Assembly: GCF_000620865.1 (NCBI RefSeq)
Contig: NZ_KK211190.1
Location: 1,873,971 to 1,937,970, forward strand
DNA: 64,000 nt
Origin: Exiguobacterium sibiricum 7-3
GTDB taxonomy: Bacteria > Bacillota > Bacilli > Exiguobacteriales > Exiguobacteriaceae
Direction: 5' to 3'
Below, in pieces: positions 42,846-52,132 of the stretch (positions are counted from its first letter, which is position 1; every line of letters begins with the position of its first letter). Both the position numbers and the translations under genes were made by a program. Below the pieces are notes generated by a model. The model was not told where the DNA came from. It did no database searches and saw only the letters and a list, made by a program, of their open reading frames with translations.

Positions 42846-43211
42846 TTACGAAAATTCTGCCTTGACGCCGGATACAATATCATCCAGCGATTTTGATTGA
42901 CCACTTAAGACTGCCGCTAAAAAAGCGCCCTCTACCAGTGGTGCTTCGACGAACTGAACATTCCGGTCCCCACTGTATAGTTCTAAGGCCAGTTCCGCAT
43001 TCATCGTCGCCGATCCGATGTCGGTCAAAATCAAACCGTCATCCGTCAATTCATTCATCGTCTCTTCAATTCGAGATGCGTCGGTACCGATACTACCATC
43101 TGCAAGACCAGCTGCGAGTAACACCGGTGTATCTGGAGCCATCTCAGCCAATAGTTCTTTCAGTCCGGCTGCCAACTTCTCACTGTGGGATACTAAAATC
43201 AAATTAATCAT
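42846..43211 (-). CDS. dhaM: Dihydroxyacetone kinase phosphoryl donor subunit DhaM
   Basis: 121 residues, an EIIA-Man-like domain only (no HPr or EI fusion, as is usual in Firmicutes). Active His9 is in INLILVSHSEKLA; DGLILTDIGSATMNAELA is the second conserved block. It passes phosphate from HPr to the ADP bound on DhaL. It overlaps the end of dhaL by 4 bp (ATGA). Confidence 0.94.
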   Translation of the reverse strand: MINLILVSHSEKLAAGLKELLAEMAPDTPVLLAAGLADGSIGTDASRIEETMNELTDDGLILTDIGSATMNAELALELYSGDRNVQFVEAPLVEGAFLAAVLSGQSKSLDDIVSGVKAEFS

Positions 43212-43807
43212 GACATTTCCTCCGTAATGGCTCGAAGTAAAAGTGAACTCGATAAGGCACCTGGATCCTGAACATCTTTCGTCGCATCCCCGAAGTAAGA
43301 GGCCCGTCCTTTTGTCGCCACCCGTTCTTTTGTATCCACCAATGCTTGATCCAGTGCTTGATTCAAATCACTCTCTTGTTCGAGCGCTTCGTAAAACGGT
43401 GTCCAAATATCCACCATCGTTTTTTGTCCAAACTCTGACTTCCCGCGCATTTTGATGCCATCCGTCGCTTCTTTAAAAGCCGCTGCCAGTTCTGCACCCT
43501 CGACTTCTGTTTTTCCTTTAAACGCTCCGGCAAATTTAACGAACGCCGTACCGTAAAGCGGACCGGACGCCCCCCCAACGGTTTTAATCAACGTCATTCC
43601 GACTTGTTTTGATAAGACACCAAGATCTTCATATTCCTCTTGTGCTTCGAGTTCTTTTTGAACGGCTTGGAAGCCACGTGACATATTGATGCCGTGGTCC
43701 CCGTCACCAATTTCCCGGTCAAGATCCGTCAATTCATCTTTATGTTGTTCCAGCTCGGCAGCTGCTTTAAGCAATGCTTCACGGAATGCTGCAGTTGATA
43801 ACTTCAT
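43208..43807 (-). CDS. dhaL: Dihydroxyacetone kinase, ADP-binding subunit DhaL
   Basis: 199 residues. The Mg-ADP site is in LDREIGDGDHGINMSRG with its Asp triad; KTVGGASGPLYGT and TKGRASYFGDATKDVQDPGA follow the family. AAAGAGGTG precedes the ATG. Middle gene of dhaK-dhaL-dhaM. Confidence 0.95.
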   Translation of the reverse strand: MKLSTAAFREALLKAAAELEQHKDELTDLDREIGDGDHGINMSRGFQAVQKELEAQEEYEDLGVLSKQVGMTLIKTVGGASGPLYGTAFVKFAGAFKGKTEVEGAELAAAFKEATDGIKMRGKSEFGQKTMVDIWTPFYEALEQESDLNQALDQALVDTKERVATKGRASYFGDATKDVQDPGALSSSLLLRAITEEMS

Positions 43808-43826
43808 CTGTGTGCACCTCTTTTAG

Positions 43827-44795
43827 TTAGAATCCGATCGCGTTCGTTTTTGCATCCAGGTAGCCGACCAGCTCATCGTCCACCGGAAGCAAGGTGATCG
43901 AGAAACCATGCATTTCAAGCGATGTCATATAATTGCCGACGAATGGTCGGACGATGTCATACCCTTTTGCCTGCAGTTGCTCCGCAACATACTTGTACGT
44001 GATGTACAATTCCGATTCAGGCGTTCCACCCATTCCGTTGACCATGACAGCTACTTTTTTATCAGTCACTTCCGCCGTCAGTCGATCGAGTAATTCCGTC
44101 ACGATTGCTTCGACGGAGGCAATCGGTTTACGTTCCAGTCCTTTTTCACCATGAATCCCGATCCCGATTTCCATCTCATCCTCGTGGAGATCAAAGCCAG
44201 GTTTGCCGCTTTCCGGCATATAACATGGGGATAATGCCATTCCGATTGACCGGACACCAGCAATGACTTTTTCAGCGACTGCTTTGACTTCCGCTAATGA
44301 TTTTCCTTCCGCTGCCGCAGCTCCGGCAATCTTGTGGACAAAAATCGTCCCGGCGACGCCTCGGCGGTCCTCTTCTTTTTTGATGGCAATATCATCCCGG
44401 ACGATGACCGTCTCGACTTCAATGTCTTCCAGTTCCGCCAGTTCTTTCGCCATATCGAAGTTCATGACGTCACCGGAATAATTTTTGACGACGAGCAGAA
44501 CTCCTTTCCCACCGTCTGCTGCCTTAATTCCCTCAAGCACCATATCTGGCGTCGGAGAAGTGAAGACTTCGCCGCAAACGGCTGCTGCCAGCATCCCGTC
44601 CCCGATAAATCCGGCATGGGCCGGTTCGTGACCACTTCCGCCACCGGATACAAGTGCTACTTTTCCGTTAAGCGGTTCTTTTCGTTTGATGACATTGACT
44701 CCGTCGACTTTTGCATAAAGATCGGGATGTGCTAAAACGAGACCATCGACCATATCCGAGACAAACCGATTCGCATCTTGCATTAATTTATCCAT
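43827..44795 (-). CDS. dhaK: Dihydroxyacetone kinase, DHA-binding subunit DhaK
   Basis: 322 residues. GGGSGHEPAHAGF (His56) and GIGIHGEKG (the His that binds dihydroxyacetone covalently) are present. With DhaL and DhaM it makes dihydroxyacetone phosphate using PEP-derived phosphate. The start at 44795 follows AAGGAG; an extension of 19 codons upstream lacks a ribosome binding site. The operon converges on glpFK, grouping glycerol and dihydroxyacetone use; no glycerol dehydrogenase is in the window. Confidence 0.95.
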   Translation of the reverse strand: MDKLMQDANRFVSDMVDGLVLAHPDLYAKVDGVNVIKRKEPLNGKVALVSGGGSGHEPAHAGFIGDGMLAAAVCGEVFTSPTPDMVLEGIKAADGGKGVLLVVKNYSGDVMNFDMAKELAELEDIEVETVIVRDDIAIKKEEDRRGVAGTIFVHKIAGAAAAEGKSLAEVKAVAEKVIAGVRSIGMALSPCYMPESGKPGFDLHEDEMEIGIGIHGEKGLERKPIASVEAIVTELLDRLTAEVTDKKVAVMVNGMGGTPESELYITYKYVAEQLQAKGYDIVRPFVGNYMTSLEMHGFSITLLPVDDELVGYLDAKTNAIGF

Positions 44796-44962
44796 CTTGA
44801 ACGCTCCTTCGTCTAACGAATTTTTGCCGTACCACTTACTCTTTACCACCAATCGGGGCGACTTATGTCAAGGAAACATATGAAAATATTGACCACTTCG
44901 TTTCCAATCGGTTTTCGGAATGCTATGCTGATAACACACTAGATTGAGAGGAGTCCTGCCAT

Positions 44963-45658
44963 ATGACCAGCTCGTTTCAAGCAGGTGTCAAAGCCTGTCT
45001 TCCGACTGTCCTCGGTTATCTCGGTATCGGATTTTCCGCCGGTATCGTCGGACGCGCCGCCGGACTCAGTCCGCTTGAAATCGGATTGATGTCTATCCTG
45101 ATTTATGCCGGAGCAGCCCAGTTCATCATTACCAGCCTCCTGCTGTTAAACAGTCCATTCTCTGCCATCATCTTAACGACGTTCATCGTCAACTCCCGTC
45201 ATTTATTGATGAGCATGACGCTCGCACCGCGTGTTACAAGCCGGCATCTCCTCGACCGGTTCGGGATCGGTGCTCTCTTGACGGATGAATCGTTTGCTGT
45301 CGCCATGAATACTTCCTTAAAACAACAGATCGATGCTAAATTCATGCACGGGTTGAATCTGACCGCCTACTTCAGTTGGATTGCTTCGACCGTCCTCGGT
45401 GCACTCGTCGGCAGTTGGTTTCCGGATCCGGAACGGTTCGGACTGGACTTTGCTTTGACGGCGATGTTTATCGGCTTGTTGTACTTGCAGCTTGAAAGTG
45501 AACGGTCACGTGTTGCCTTGAACGGAATTTTACTGGTACTCGTTTTCTTGTTGTTGTACATATCGATGCGCTACCTCTCACCGGAACTCGCTGTTTTGTT
45601 TGCGACGATGGTAGCTGCCAGCATAGGAGTAGTGATCTCACGATGGAAATCCGCTTAG
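44963..45658 (+). CDS. azlC: Branched-chain amino acid exporter subunit AzlC
   Basis: 231 residues, about eight hydrophobic segments. GYLGIGFSAGIVGRAAGLSP, IYAGAAQFIITSLLL and FIVNSRHLLMSMTLAP are AzlC signatures. AzlC and AzlD together form an LIV-E exporter of branched-chain amino acids or analogues. GAGAGGAG precedes the ATG. It overlaps azlD by 16 bp, suggesting translational coupling. Confidence 0.94.
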   Translation: MTSSFQAGVKACLPTVLGYLGIGFSAGIVGRAAGLSPLEIGLMSILIYAGAAQFIITSLLLLNSPFSAIILTTFIVNSRHLLMSMTLAPRVTSRHLLDRFGIGALLTDESFAVAMNTSLKQQIDAKFMHGLNLTAYFSWIASTVLGALVGSWFPDPERFGLDFALTAMFIGLLYLQLESERSRVALNGILLVLVFLLLYISMRYLSPELAVLFATMVAASIGVVISRWKSA

Positions 45659-45969
45659 AGCTTTTAATCCTGTTCGCCGCCTGTGGTCTTGTCACATTGA
45701 TTCCACGGATTTTGCCGTTTTTGCTGATGCATGGATTGACGTTACCCCGTCTGTTGACCGAGTGGTTGTCGTTCATCCCGATTTGCCTGCTCAGTGCTTT
45801 GTTTTTTCAGAACCTGCTGCTTGCTCAAAGCGATGATTATCCCACGCTGTCTTCTCTCCACCTCGCAGCATCGGTACCGACAATCCTTGTCGCACTGACC
45901 AGCAAAAGTCTTTCCTTCACGGTCATCACCGGCGTCCTGTCGATGGCGCTGATCCGCTTTTTCCTGTAG
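45643..45969 (+). CDS. azlD: AzlD-family small subunit
   Basis: 108 residues, four hydrophobic segments, with the AzlD opening LVTLIPRILPFLLM and FIPICLLSALFFQ. It starts within the 3' end of azlC. Confidence 0.93.
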   Translation: MEIRLELLILFAACGLVTLIPRILPFLLMHGLTLPRLLTEWLSFIPICLLSALFFQNLLLAQSDDYPTLSSLHLAASVPTILVALTSKSLSFTVITGVLSMALIRFFL

Positions 45970-46002
45970 GAGTAAACGCGAACGATACTTTTTAAACAAG
46001 AC

Positions 46003-46036
46003 GAGGGCAGTGGATGAAACCCCACTGCCCTCATCT
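46003..46036. terminator. Terminator of azlCD, possibly bidirectional
   Basis: GAGGGCAGTGG and CCACTGCCCTC are exact complements around an 8-base loop; T-rich sequence follows on the plus side. Confidence 0.85.
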
Positions 46037-46069
46037 TTCTATAATTGAACATTCGTATCGATTTCCTTA

Positions 46070-46339
46070 TTAAGCCGATACATCTGCATAATCTGGTGTC
46101 TGCTCAAACTCCTTTTTCGCAAATGGACAAAGCGGCAACAGCTTGATGTTTTCTTCACGTGCCCACTCGACAATCGCTTTGACCAGTTGTTCACCGATCT
46201 GTTGGTTCCGATGATTCGGATGGACATACGTATGATCAATGATCCACTTACCGCCTTTCGTATCACTGTACGTGATTTCCCCAACCACTTGATTGTCTTG
46301 ATACGCTTCAATCTTTTGATCCGCTCGTTTAAATTCCAT
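46070..46339 (-). CDS. yjdJ: YjdJ-like mini-GNAT acetyltransferase
   Basis: 89 residues, the short GNAT variant: DHTYVHPNHRNQQIGEQLVKA contains the acetyl-CoA loop, followed by LLPLCPFAKKEFE, typical of the YjdJ/COG2388 group. It overlaps the stop of the upstream ferredoxin-like gene by one base (TGATG), as the yjdI-yjdJ pair does in B. subtilis. Substrate unknown. Confidence 0.92.
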   Translation of the reverse strand: MEFKRADQKIEAYQDNQVVGEITYSDTKGGKWIIDHTYVHPNHRNQQIGEQLVKAIVEWAREENIKLLPLCPFAKKEFEQTPDYADVSA

Positions 46340-46551
46340 CAGGCTTCCCTCCGTTCATAAGATAAAGCACCGCTCGGACAACCATCGACGACCCGCATGA
46401 CGTCTTCGACCGGCGCCCCGTCTGCTTCAATCCACGGACGTTTTTTGACATCAAAGACGGTCGGTAAACTCTTCACACAATGACCGGAATGCACGCAGAC
46501 ATCGGCATCAAAATAAACCGTGATGTCTTTTCCTTCATATGCCTTTTTCAT
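46339..46551 (-). CDS. yjdI: YjdI-like divergent 4Fe-4S (Fer4_19) protein
   Basis: 70 residues with the divergent mono-cluster pattern C-V-H-S-G-H-C near residues 19-25 and VVDGCPSGALSYER at the end. AAGGAGG precedes the ATG. Translationally coupled with yjdJ. The pair is widespread in Bacillales; its function is unclear. Confidence 0.92.
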   Translation of the reverse strand: MKKAYEGKDITVYFDADVCVHSGHCVKSLPTVFDVKKRPWIEADGAPVEDVMRVVDGCPSGALSYERREA

Positions 46552-46673
46552 TTGAAACGCCTCCTTACAAAGTAGATTAAGAGTGTCGTCTTGCTGTTTT
46601 ATATCATATATACATACCCCTTTTTTAAGATGATTTGTACTTTCCTATACTTAAAATCTAAAGCTTTATTCAG

Positions 46674-47447
46674 TCATACGAGTTGCTCTTGTTTTAAAGA
46701 AGATAAATCAACTTCTAACCGCTGTTTGTAAATCCGCCCCTTAGGTAGTTGATCTTTTGGTGCATAAAATAATAAGCGAAATTCATTATTTAGAAACTGG
46801 ACTATGAAGATATCATCAAATTGATCTAAAGTTCTTATATTCAATGAAATGAAACCAGATTTTTGAGCCGTTGTTTTTACACTAATCCTTCTTCCATTAC
46901 TAATTACATCAAAACCGTGTTGGTTGGTCACATGAGCTAATTTCCCTTTCGTATGTATAGCACAAAAAAACTCTCCCAATCGACCTATTAAATGACGCAA
47001 CTCTGTGGCTTTACAACCAAGAACGTTCATTTCAAATTTCAAAATATCCATATACTCTTCAAATAGTTGGGTTATGTAATTACCTTTAAGAAATTCCTGA
47101 TTTTCTAATAATTCATTTATAGACAGTTGCTTTTTTCCGTCTGTCCATATCCCTACTACTTGATCATCGGGAGAATTTCGTGTTCGCGCATAAATTAATC
47201 CGTTATAATCAGCATTTTCGCCAATATATTTATACATTCCATAATTTAGATAAACAAATAAATGCTTATTAAAAGAAATTCCACGGTTTGAACGATTGTA
47301 ACAATAGTCTGAAAGTATCACACTATCTTTATTTGTTCCATATTTGCGAAACAAGGCTTCTTTCATTTCACTCGGAGTTACAACTTCTTCTTTTTTATGT
47401 TTTAACATCTCTTTAAGCTGTTCATAAATAGAAATACGCTTAGTCAT
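46674..47447 (-). CDS. AT-rich gene for a PD-(D/E)XK-nuclease-like protein
   Basis: 257 residues. The N-terminal half looks like a small winged-helix-type domain (SVILSDYCYNRSNRGI, LNYGMYKYIGENADYNG) similar to what I recall as DUF7225. The C-terminal half has a restriction-endonuclease-fold pattern: helix Glu159 in IGRLGEFF, then Asp180 in HGFDVISNGRRISVKTT with Lys191, the usual Glu before the Lys being Ser. A strand-rich end (FDDIFIVQFLNNEFRLLFYAP) follows. It has much lower GC than its neighbours and splits the yjdIJ and glnA regions. It is probably horizontally acquired, perhaps defence-related (inference). Confidence 0.72.
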   Translation of the reverse strand: MTKRISIYEQLKEMLKHKKEEVVTPSEMKEALFRKYGTNKDSVILSDYCYNRSNRGISFNKHLFVYLNYGMYKYIGENADYNGLIYARTRNSPDDQVVGIWTDGKKQLSINELLENQEFLKGNYITQLFEEYMDILKFEMNVLGCKATELRHLIGRLGEFFCAIHTKGKLAHVTNQHGFDVISNGRRISVKTTAQKSGFISLNIRTLDQFDDIFIVQFLNNEFRLLFYAPKDQLPKGRIYKQRLEVDLSSLKQEQLV

Positions 47448-47464
47448 TGCAATCCCTCCCTAAA

Positions 47465-47519
47465 AAAATAAGGCTAAGAAAAGCAATACAAAAGCGTATT
47501 GACTATTCTTAGCCTGTTT
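47465..47519 (-). terminator. Terminator of glnRA
   Basis: AGGCTAAGAA and TTCTTAGCCT pair outside CAATAC/GTATTG; T-rich flanks on both sides. Confidence 0.85.
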
Positions 47520-47543
47520 TTCATTCATTTTTCATCATTTAGA

Positions 47544-48890
47544 TTAGAACAAGACCATATACTGATCGCGTTCCCATTCCGTGACTTGCGTACGGAACAT
47601 ATCCCATTCGATTTCTTTCAACTCAACGAAGTGCTCTGCGATATGTTCGCCAAGTGCGTGCATGACGACATCATCCGCTTTTAAGACTTCGAGGGCATGG
47701 CTGAGCGTTGACGGAAGATCGTCAATGCCGTTTGCCACACGTTCCGGTTTGTCCATCACGTAGATGTTACGGTCGATTGGAGCCGGTGCTGTCAAGTTGT
47801 TCTTGATTCCGTCAAGACCTGAAGCGAGCAATGTCGCAAGTGCCAAGTACGGGTTGGCTGCCGGGTCGACTGAACGGACTTCAATCCGTGTCGAGAGACC
47901 ACGTGCTGCCGGTACACGGACGAGTGGTGAACGGTTACGAGCTGACCATGCCACGTAGCAAGGTGCTTCATAACCTGGAACAAGTCGTTTGTACGAGTTG
48001 ACTGTCGGGTTACAGACTGCTGTGAAGGCACGTGCGTGCTTCAAGATACCAGCCGTGAACGCACGAGCATCGTCAGACAGTTGCATGTTGCTGTTTCCTT
48101 CATCGAAGAAGACATTTTCGTTGCCTTTAAAGAGGGACATGTTAGCATGCATTCCTGAACCGTTAACACCGTAAAGTGGTTTTGGCATGAATGTCGCGTG
48201 CAAGTTATGTTTCGCTGCAATTGTCTTAACAACGAGTTTGAACGTCTGGATGTTATCCGCTGTCGTGATCGCATCCGCATATTTGAAGTCGATTTCGTGT
48301 TGTCCTGGTGCGACTTCATGGTGAGATGCTTCGATTTCAAAGCCCATGTTTTCAAGCTCGATGACGATTTCCTTACGGCAGTTTTCACCGAGATCGACTG
48401 GTGCTAAGTCGAAGTAACCACCTTGGTCATTGAGTTCAAGTGTCGGACGACCGTTTGCATCCTTCTTGAACAAGAAGAATTCAGGCTCAGGACCTACGTT
48501 GAACGAAGTGAACCCAAGCTCTTCCATTTCTTTAAGTACCCGTTTGAGTTGACCACGCGGATCTCCGGCAAACGGTGTGCCATCTGGATTGTAGATGTCA
48601 CAGATGAGACGTGCGACTTTACCCGTTCCGTCTTCTGTCCATGGGAAGACCACCCATGTGTTGAGGTCTGGGAAGAGATACATATCTGATTCTTCAATCC
48701 GGACGAATCCTTCGATTGATGAACCATCGAACATCATTTTGTTATCAAGTGCTTTTTCCAATTGGCTGACTGGAATTTCAACGTTCTTGATTGTACCGAG
48801 GATATCTGTGAACTGTAAACGAATAAAACGTACATCCTCAGCTTTAGCGATTTTCATAATGTCTTCTCGTGTAATGTTGCGACGTGTCAT
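47544..48890 (-). CDS. glnA: Glutamine synthetase type I
   Basis: 448 residues, the short Firmicute GSI-alpha form without an adenylylation loop. It makes glutamine from glutamate and ammonia. [65 protein letters not shown] and [14 protein letters not shown] are the conserved active-site blocks; the last includes the feedback-relevant Glu-flap region nearby. GAGAGGGG precedes the ATG. Second gene of glnRA, repressed by GlnR when glutamine is plentiful. Confidence 0.97.
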   Translation of the reverse strand: MTRRNITREDIMKIAKAEDVRFIRLQFTDILGTIKNVEIPVSQLEKALDNKMMFDGSSIEGFVRIEESDMYLFPDLNTWVVFPWTEDGTGKVARLICDIYNPDGTPFAGDPRGQLKRVLKEMEELGFTSFNVGPEPEFFLFKKDANGRPTLELNDQGGYFDLAPVDLGENCRKEIVIELENMGFEIEASHHEVAPGQHEIDFKYADAITTADNIQTFKLVVKTIAAKHNLHATFMPKPLYGVNGSGMHANMSLFKGNENVFFDEGNSNMQLSDDARAFTAGILKHARAFTAVCNPTVNSYKRLVPGYEAPCYVAWSARNRSPLVRVPAARGLSTRIEVRSVDPAANPYLALATLLASGLDGIKNNLTAPAPIDRNIYVMDKPERVANGIDDLPSTLSHALEVLKADDVVMHALGEHIAEHFVELKEIEWDMFRTQVTEWERDQYMVLF

Positions 48891-48935
48891 GTGACAAATC
48901 CCCTCTCCGGCTCTTTTTTATATGGTAACAGGTGC

Positions 48936-49334
48936 TTACTTGAAAAATCGTCCGAGCTCACCTTGAATGAGTGACGTTTTTCCATGCCGCCCTGCTTCCT
49001 GCAATTCATTTTTCAGGAGTTTATACAATTCGCCATCAGATAATTCCGGACGGGTCGTAACGACCTTCTCCGCAACTCGTTCCCGTTTGACAAGATCATT
49101 GTCAAAAATCATTTTGATCCCTGCGATATTCAGTCCCTGGTCTAGATATTCCTTGATCGTCAACAAGCGATCGACATCGTTGAACGAATAGAGGCGACGT
49201 TTCGTCTCTGTCCGCTCCGGCTTGATCAATCCTTGTTCTTCGTAATATCGGATTTGTCGGGCAGATAACGCGGTCAACTCTTGAACGACTCCGATGGGGA
49301 ATAGTGGCTTGGACTGTCGTGATAAGTCTGCCAT
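48936..49334 (-). CDS. glnR: GlnR, MerR-family nitrogen repressor
   Basis: 132 residues. MerR-type winged helix: FPIGVVQELTALSARQIRYYEEQGLIKP, followed by RRLYSFNDVDRLLTIKEYLDQGLNI. The C-terminal tail (GKTSLIQGELGRFFK) resembles the region by which GlnR senses feedback-inhibited GlnA. AAGGAGG precedes the ATG. A GlnR/TnrA box overlaps its upstream promoter region, so the operon is autoregulated. Confidence 0.95.
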   Translation of the reverse strand: MADLSRQSKPLFPIGVVQELTALSARQIRYYEEQGLIKPERTETKRRLYSFNDVDRLLTIKEYLDQGLNIAGIKMIFDNDLVKRERVAEKVVTTRPELSDGELYKLLKNELQEAGRHGKTSLIQGELGRFFK

Positions 49335-49363
49335 TTCGTTCCTCCTTTTTCCTTACCTCATGA

Positions 49364-49413
49364 GAATAAACCTCTGTGAGGCAAGTTGTCAAGAGATGTA
49401 AGGAAAGTTAACA
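49364..49413 (-). promoter_or_regulatory. glnRA promoter with GlnR/TnrA box
   Basis: On the minus strand: TGTTA-N7-TTACA (complement of 49397-49413) matches TGTNAN7TNACA exactly. It is followed after 4 bp by TTGACA (complement of 49387-49392), a 17-bp spacer and TTATTC (complement of 49364-49369). Confidence 0.88.
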
Positions 49414-49474
49414 CGACTTTCTTACAAGTCAGACGTCCTGCGTAACAGAGGTCTTTTCACATCAAGCTATTTTT

Positions 49475-50752
49475 TTAAACCTGTTGCGGCTGAATCAATT
49501 GTTGATCCATCAGTTGATTGACGGCCGAGACAATCGCAATTTTGACGTGACTGTAAGTCAGTCCGCCTTGGACATATGCCGTATATGGCGCCCGAATCGG
49601 ACCGTCTGCCGATAATTCGATCGATGACCCTTGAATGAACGTTCCGGCAGCCATGATGACATCGTCCGCATAACCCGGCATATAGTCCGGAATCGGCAAT
49701 GCTTGCGCATTGACTGGAGACGCCGCTTGGATTGCCTGACAAAAGGCAATCATCGGTTCCGGGGCATGGAAAGACACCGACTGGATTAAATCCGTCCGTT
49801 CCGCTGCATAATGCGGTGCCGTATCAAATCCGAACTGTTCCATCATGCTCGATGTGAACATCGCCCCCATCAGCGCCTGGCTGACCGTATGCGGAGCCAT
49901 GAAGAACCCTTGATACATGTCCTGCAGCGAATACAGTGACGGACCGGCCTCGGCCCCGATTCCCGGTGTCGTCATCCGGAACGACGCGCGTTCAATCAAA
50001 TCACGGCGTCCGACGAGATAGCCGCCCGTCTTCGCGAGACCGCCACCCGGATTTTTGATCAGTGAACCCGCCATCAAATCGGCACCGACATGGGTCGGTT
50101 CGATCGGTTCGACAAATTCACCGTAACAGTTGTCGACGAAAACAATCACGTGCGGATATTGCGCCTTGATTGCTTCAATTGCTTGACCGATTTCCGCGAC
50201 CGGTAAACTCCGGCGCGTCGCATACCCTTTGGAACGCTGAATCCCGACGACCTTCGTCTTGTCCGTGATCCGGTCGAGAACCGCCTCAAGATCAATCGTC
50301 TCTGCCTGTTTCATCTCGACGACGTCATACGTGACACCGAGTTCTTTTAACGAGCCGCGGCCGTCACCGCGGATGCCGACGATTTCTTCTAACGTATCGT
50401 ACGGTTTACCGGTGATATACAGCAGTTCATCCCCCGGCAGCAACAAACCGAACAAGGCGATGCCGATTGCGTGAGTCCCGCTGATGATTTGTGCCCGGCA
50501 CAGTCCGGCTTCCGCTCCGAAGACCGATGCATAAATCCGTTCAAGGTTATCGCGTCCTTCGTCGTTGTAGCCGTAACCGGTCGACGGCATGAAGTGAAAA
50601 TCACTCACTTTATGTTCCCGGAAGGCATTCAGGACACGGAACTGGTTCTGTTCCGCGACTTGTTGTGCCTTGCGAATGCCTGGTGCGATTTTTTCTTCCG
50701 CCCGCTCGACGAACGGACGAATTGTTTCATAATGCGTTAACTCTGTAAACAT
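49475..50752 (-). CDS. ynbB: PLP-dependent YnbB-like protein (aluminium-resistance/methionine gamma-lyase family)
   Basis: 425 residues, fold type I PLP enzyme. The PLP lysine lies in GSLIKNPGGG near 234; IISGTHAIGIALFGLLLPGD and FVDNCYGEFVEP are other conserved parts. The family is annotated as aluminium resistance protein or methionine gamma-lyase-like, but the reaction is not established. As in B. subtilis it stands between hflX and glnR on the same strand, 2 bp after hflX. Confidence 0.93.
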   Translation of the reverse strand: MFTELTHYETIRPFVERAEEKIAPGIRKAQQVAEQNQFRVLNAFREHKVSDFHFMPSTGYGYNDEGRDNLERIYASVFGAEAGLCRAQIISGTHAIGIALFGLLLPGDELLYITGKPYDTLEEIVGIRGDGRGSLKELGVTYDVVEMKQAETIDLEAVLDRITDKTKVVGIQRSKGYATRRSLPVAEIGQAIEAIKAQYPHVIVFVDNCYGEFVEPIEPTHVGADLMAGSLIKNPGGGLAKTGGYLVGRRDLIERASFRMTTPGIGAEAGPSLYSLQDMYQGFFMAPHTVSQALMGAMFTSSMMEQFGFDTAPHYAAERTDLIQSVSFHAPEPMIAFCQAIQAASPVNAQALPIPDYMPGYADDVIMAAGTFIQGSSIELSADGPIRAPYTAYVQGGLTYSHVKIAIVSAVNQLMDQQLIQPQQV

Positions 50753-50754
50753 GC

Positions 50755-51996
50755 TTACACCTCGTATTGTTTCAATGTCGAGTACAGACGTGTATCTTTG
50801 CGCAAATAGCCTTTTAAGGTCACGGATCCGTCCTCTTCATATTGTTCTGTTAAATTCATCATGACTTCTTTTGCCGGATTGTAATGGGCAAACGCGTTGA
50901 CCGGAATCCGGATTTCGAGATATTCGAGAATCTCACTGATCGCTTTTTCGATTTCAACGGTCAGGCGTTCGATATCCGCCGGATCGAGTGCCGAAATCAA
51001 CAGTTTCCCACCTGTGAACAAGTCCGTCAGTTGATCTTTTTTATTGAAGACTTCGAGTTGCGGGATATCCCCGGCTCCAAGTTCATCGAGTACATCATTT
51101 GTTGTCTGCATCTGATTGAGATAATGTTCGCTTGACGCATCGATGACATGAATGATCAAGTCCGCCTCAAGCACTTCTTCGAGTGTCGAGCGGAACGCGG
51201 CAATCAGTTTCGTCGGCAAATCCTGAATGAATCCGACGGTATCGGTCAAGAGAATCTGCCCGCCTTCCGGCAAGTCGAACTGACGTGTCAACGGATCGAG
51301 TGTCGCGAACAATTCATTTTTCTCGTATGTGTCGGCATTGGTCAACCGGTTGAAGATCGTTGACTTCCCGGCATTCGTATAACCGACGAGCGCGATTTGG
51401 AACGTCTGGTTTTCTTTCCGGCGTTCGCGGTAGCGGGCACGGTGGGCAACCGATGTTTCGAGCTGTTTCTTGATTTCGTCGACACGACGACGGATGTGCC
51501 GGCGGTCGGTCTCAAGTTTTGATTCTCCGGGACCACGTGTCCCGATTCCACCGCCGAGCCGAGACAACTGCGTCCCTTGTCCGCTCAAGCGCGGCAGCAG
51601 GTAACTCATCTGGGCGAGTTCGACTTGGAGCTTCCCTTCCCGCGACTGGGCACGGCCGGCGAAGATATCGAGAATCAACTGGGTCCGGTCAATCAATTTG
51701 ATTGATTCCGGATCTTCGAGGGCAATCCGGATGTTTTTCATCTGTCCCGGTGTGACTTCGGCATTAAAAATAATCAAATCCGGTTCAAGTTCCTGTGCCA
51801 ACGCAACAAGTTCCTCGACCTTCCCTTTTCCAATAAACGTGCGGCGGTCGATCGATTGACGCTTTTGATCGAGTCGTCCTACCACGACGGCGTGCGCAGT
51901 CGTAACGAGTGCTTCGAGCTCCGCGACCGATTCTTCATAAATATGATCCGGCACACCGGGGAGCTGACAACCGACGACGATGACGCGTTCTGACAT
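50755..51996 (-). CDS. hflX: Ribosome-associated GTPase HflX
   Basis: 413 residues. The N-terminal HflX domain (AVVVGRLDQKRQSIDRRTFI-GKGKVEEL region) is followed by the glycine-rich SRLGGGIGTRGPGESKLE, a helical linker, and a GTPase with G1 GYTNAGKST, G3 DTVGFI and G4 NKKD. HflX splits stalled or hibernating 70S ribosomes under stress, and homologues confer resistance to some antibiotics. Upstream gene of an hflX-ynbB pair. Confidence 0.96.
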   Translation of the reverse strand: MSERVIVVGCQLPGVPDHIYEESVAELEALVTTAHAVVVGRLDQKRQSIDRRTFIGKGKVEELVALAQELEPDLIIFNAEVTPGQMKNIRIALEDPESIKLIDRTQLILDIFAGRAQSREGKLQVELAQMSYLLPRLSGQGTQLSRLGGGIGTRGPGESKLETDRRHIRRRVDEIKKQLETSVAHRARYRERRKENQTFQIALVGYTNAGKSTIFNRLTNADTYEKNELFATLDPLTRQFDLPEGGQILLTDTVGFIQDLPTKLIAAFRSTLEEVLEADLIIHVIDASSEHYLNQMQTTNDVLDELGAGDIPQLEVFNKKDQLTDLFTGGKLLISALDPADIERLTVEIEKAISEILEYLEIRIPVNAFAHYNPAKEVMMNLTEQYEEDGSVTLKGYLRKDTRLYSTLKQYEV

Positions 51997-52132
51997 ATAA
52001 TCATTCCTTTCAAAATAACAAACCTTCTGCGTTCCTAATCATACCACATGGACCTGTCGTCTGAACATTTTTGGACAGGAAACATCCGTTCGGTTTATGA
52101 TAGAGAAAAGCATCTTATACAGGAGGTCTGTT

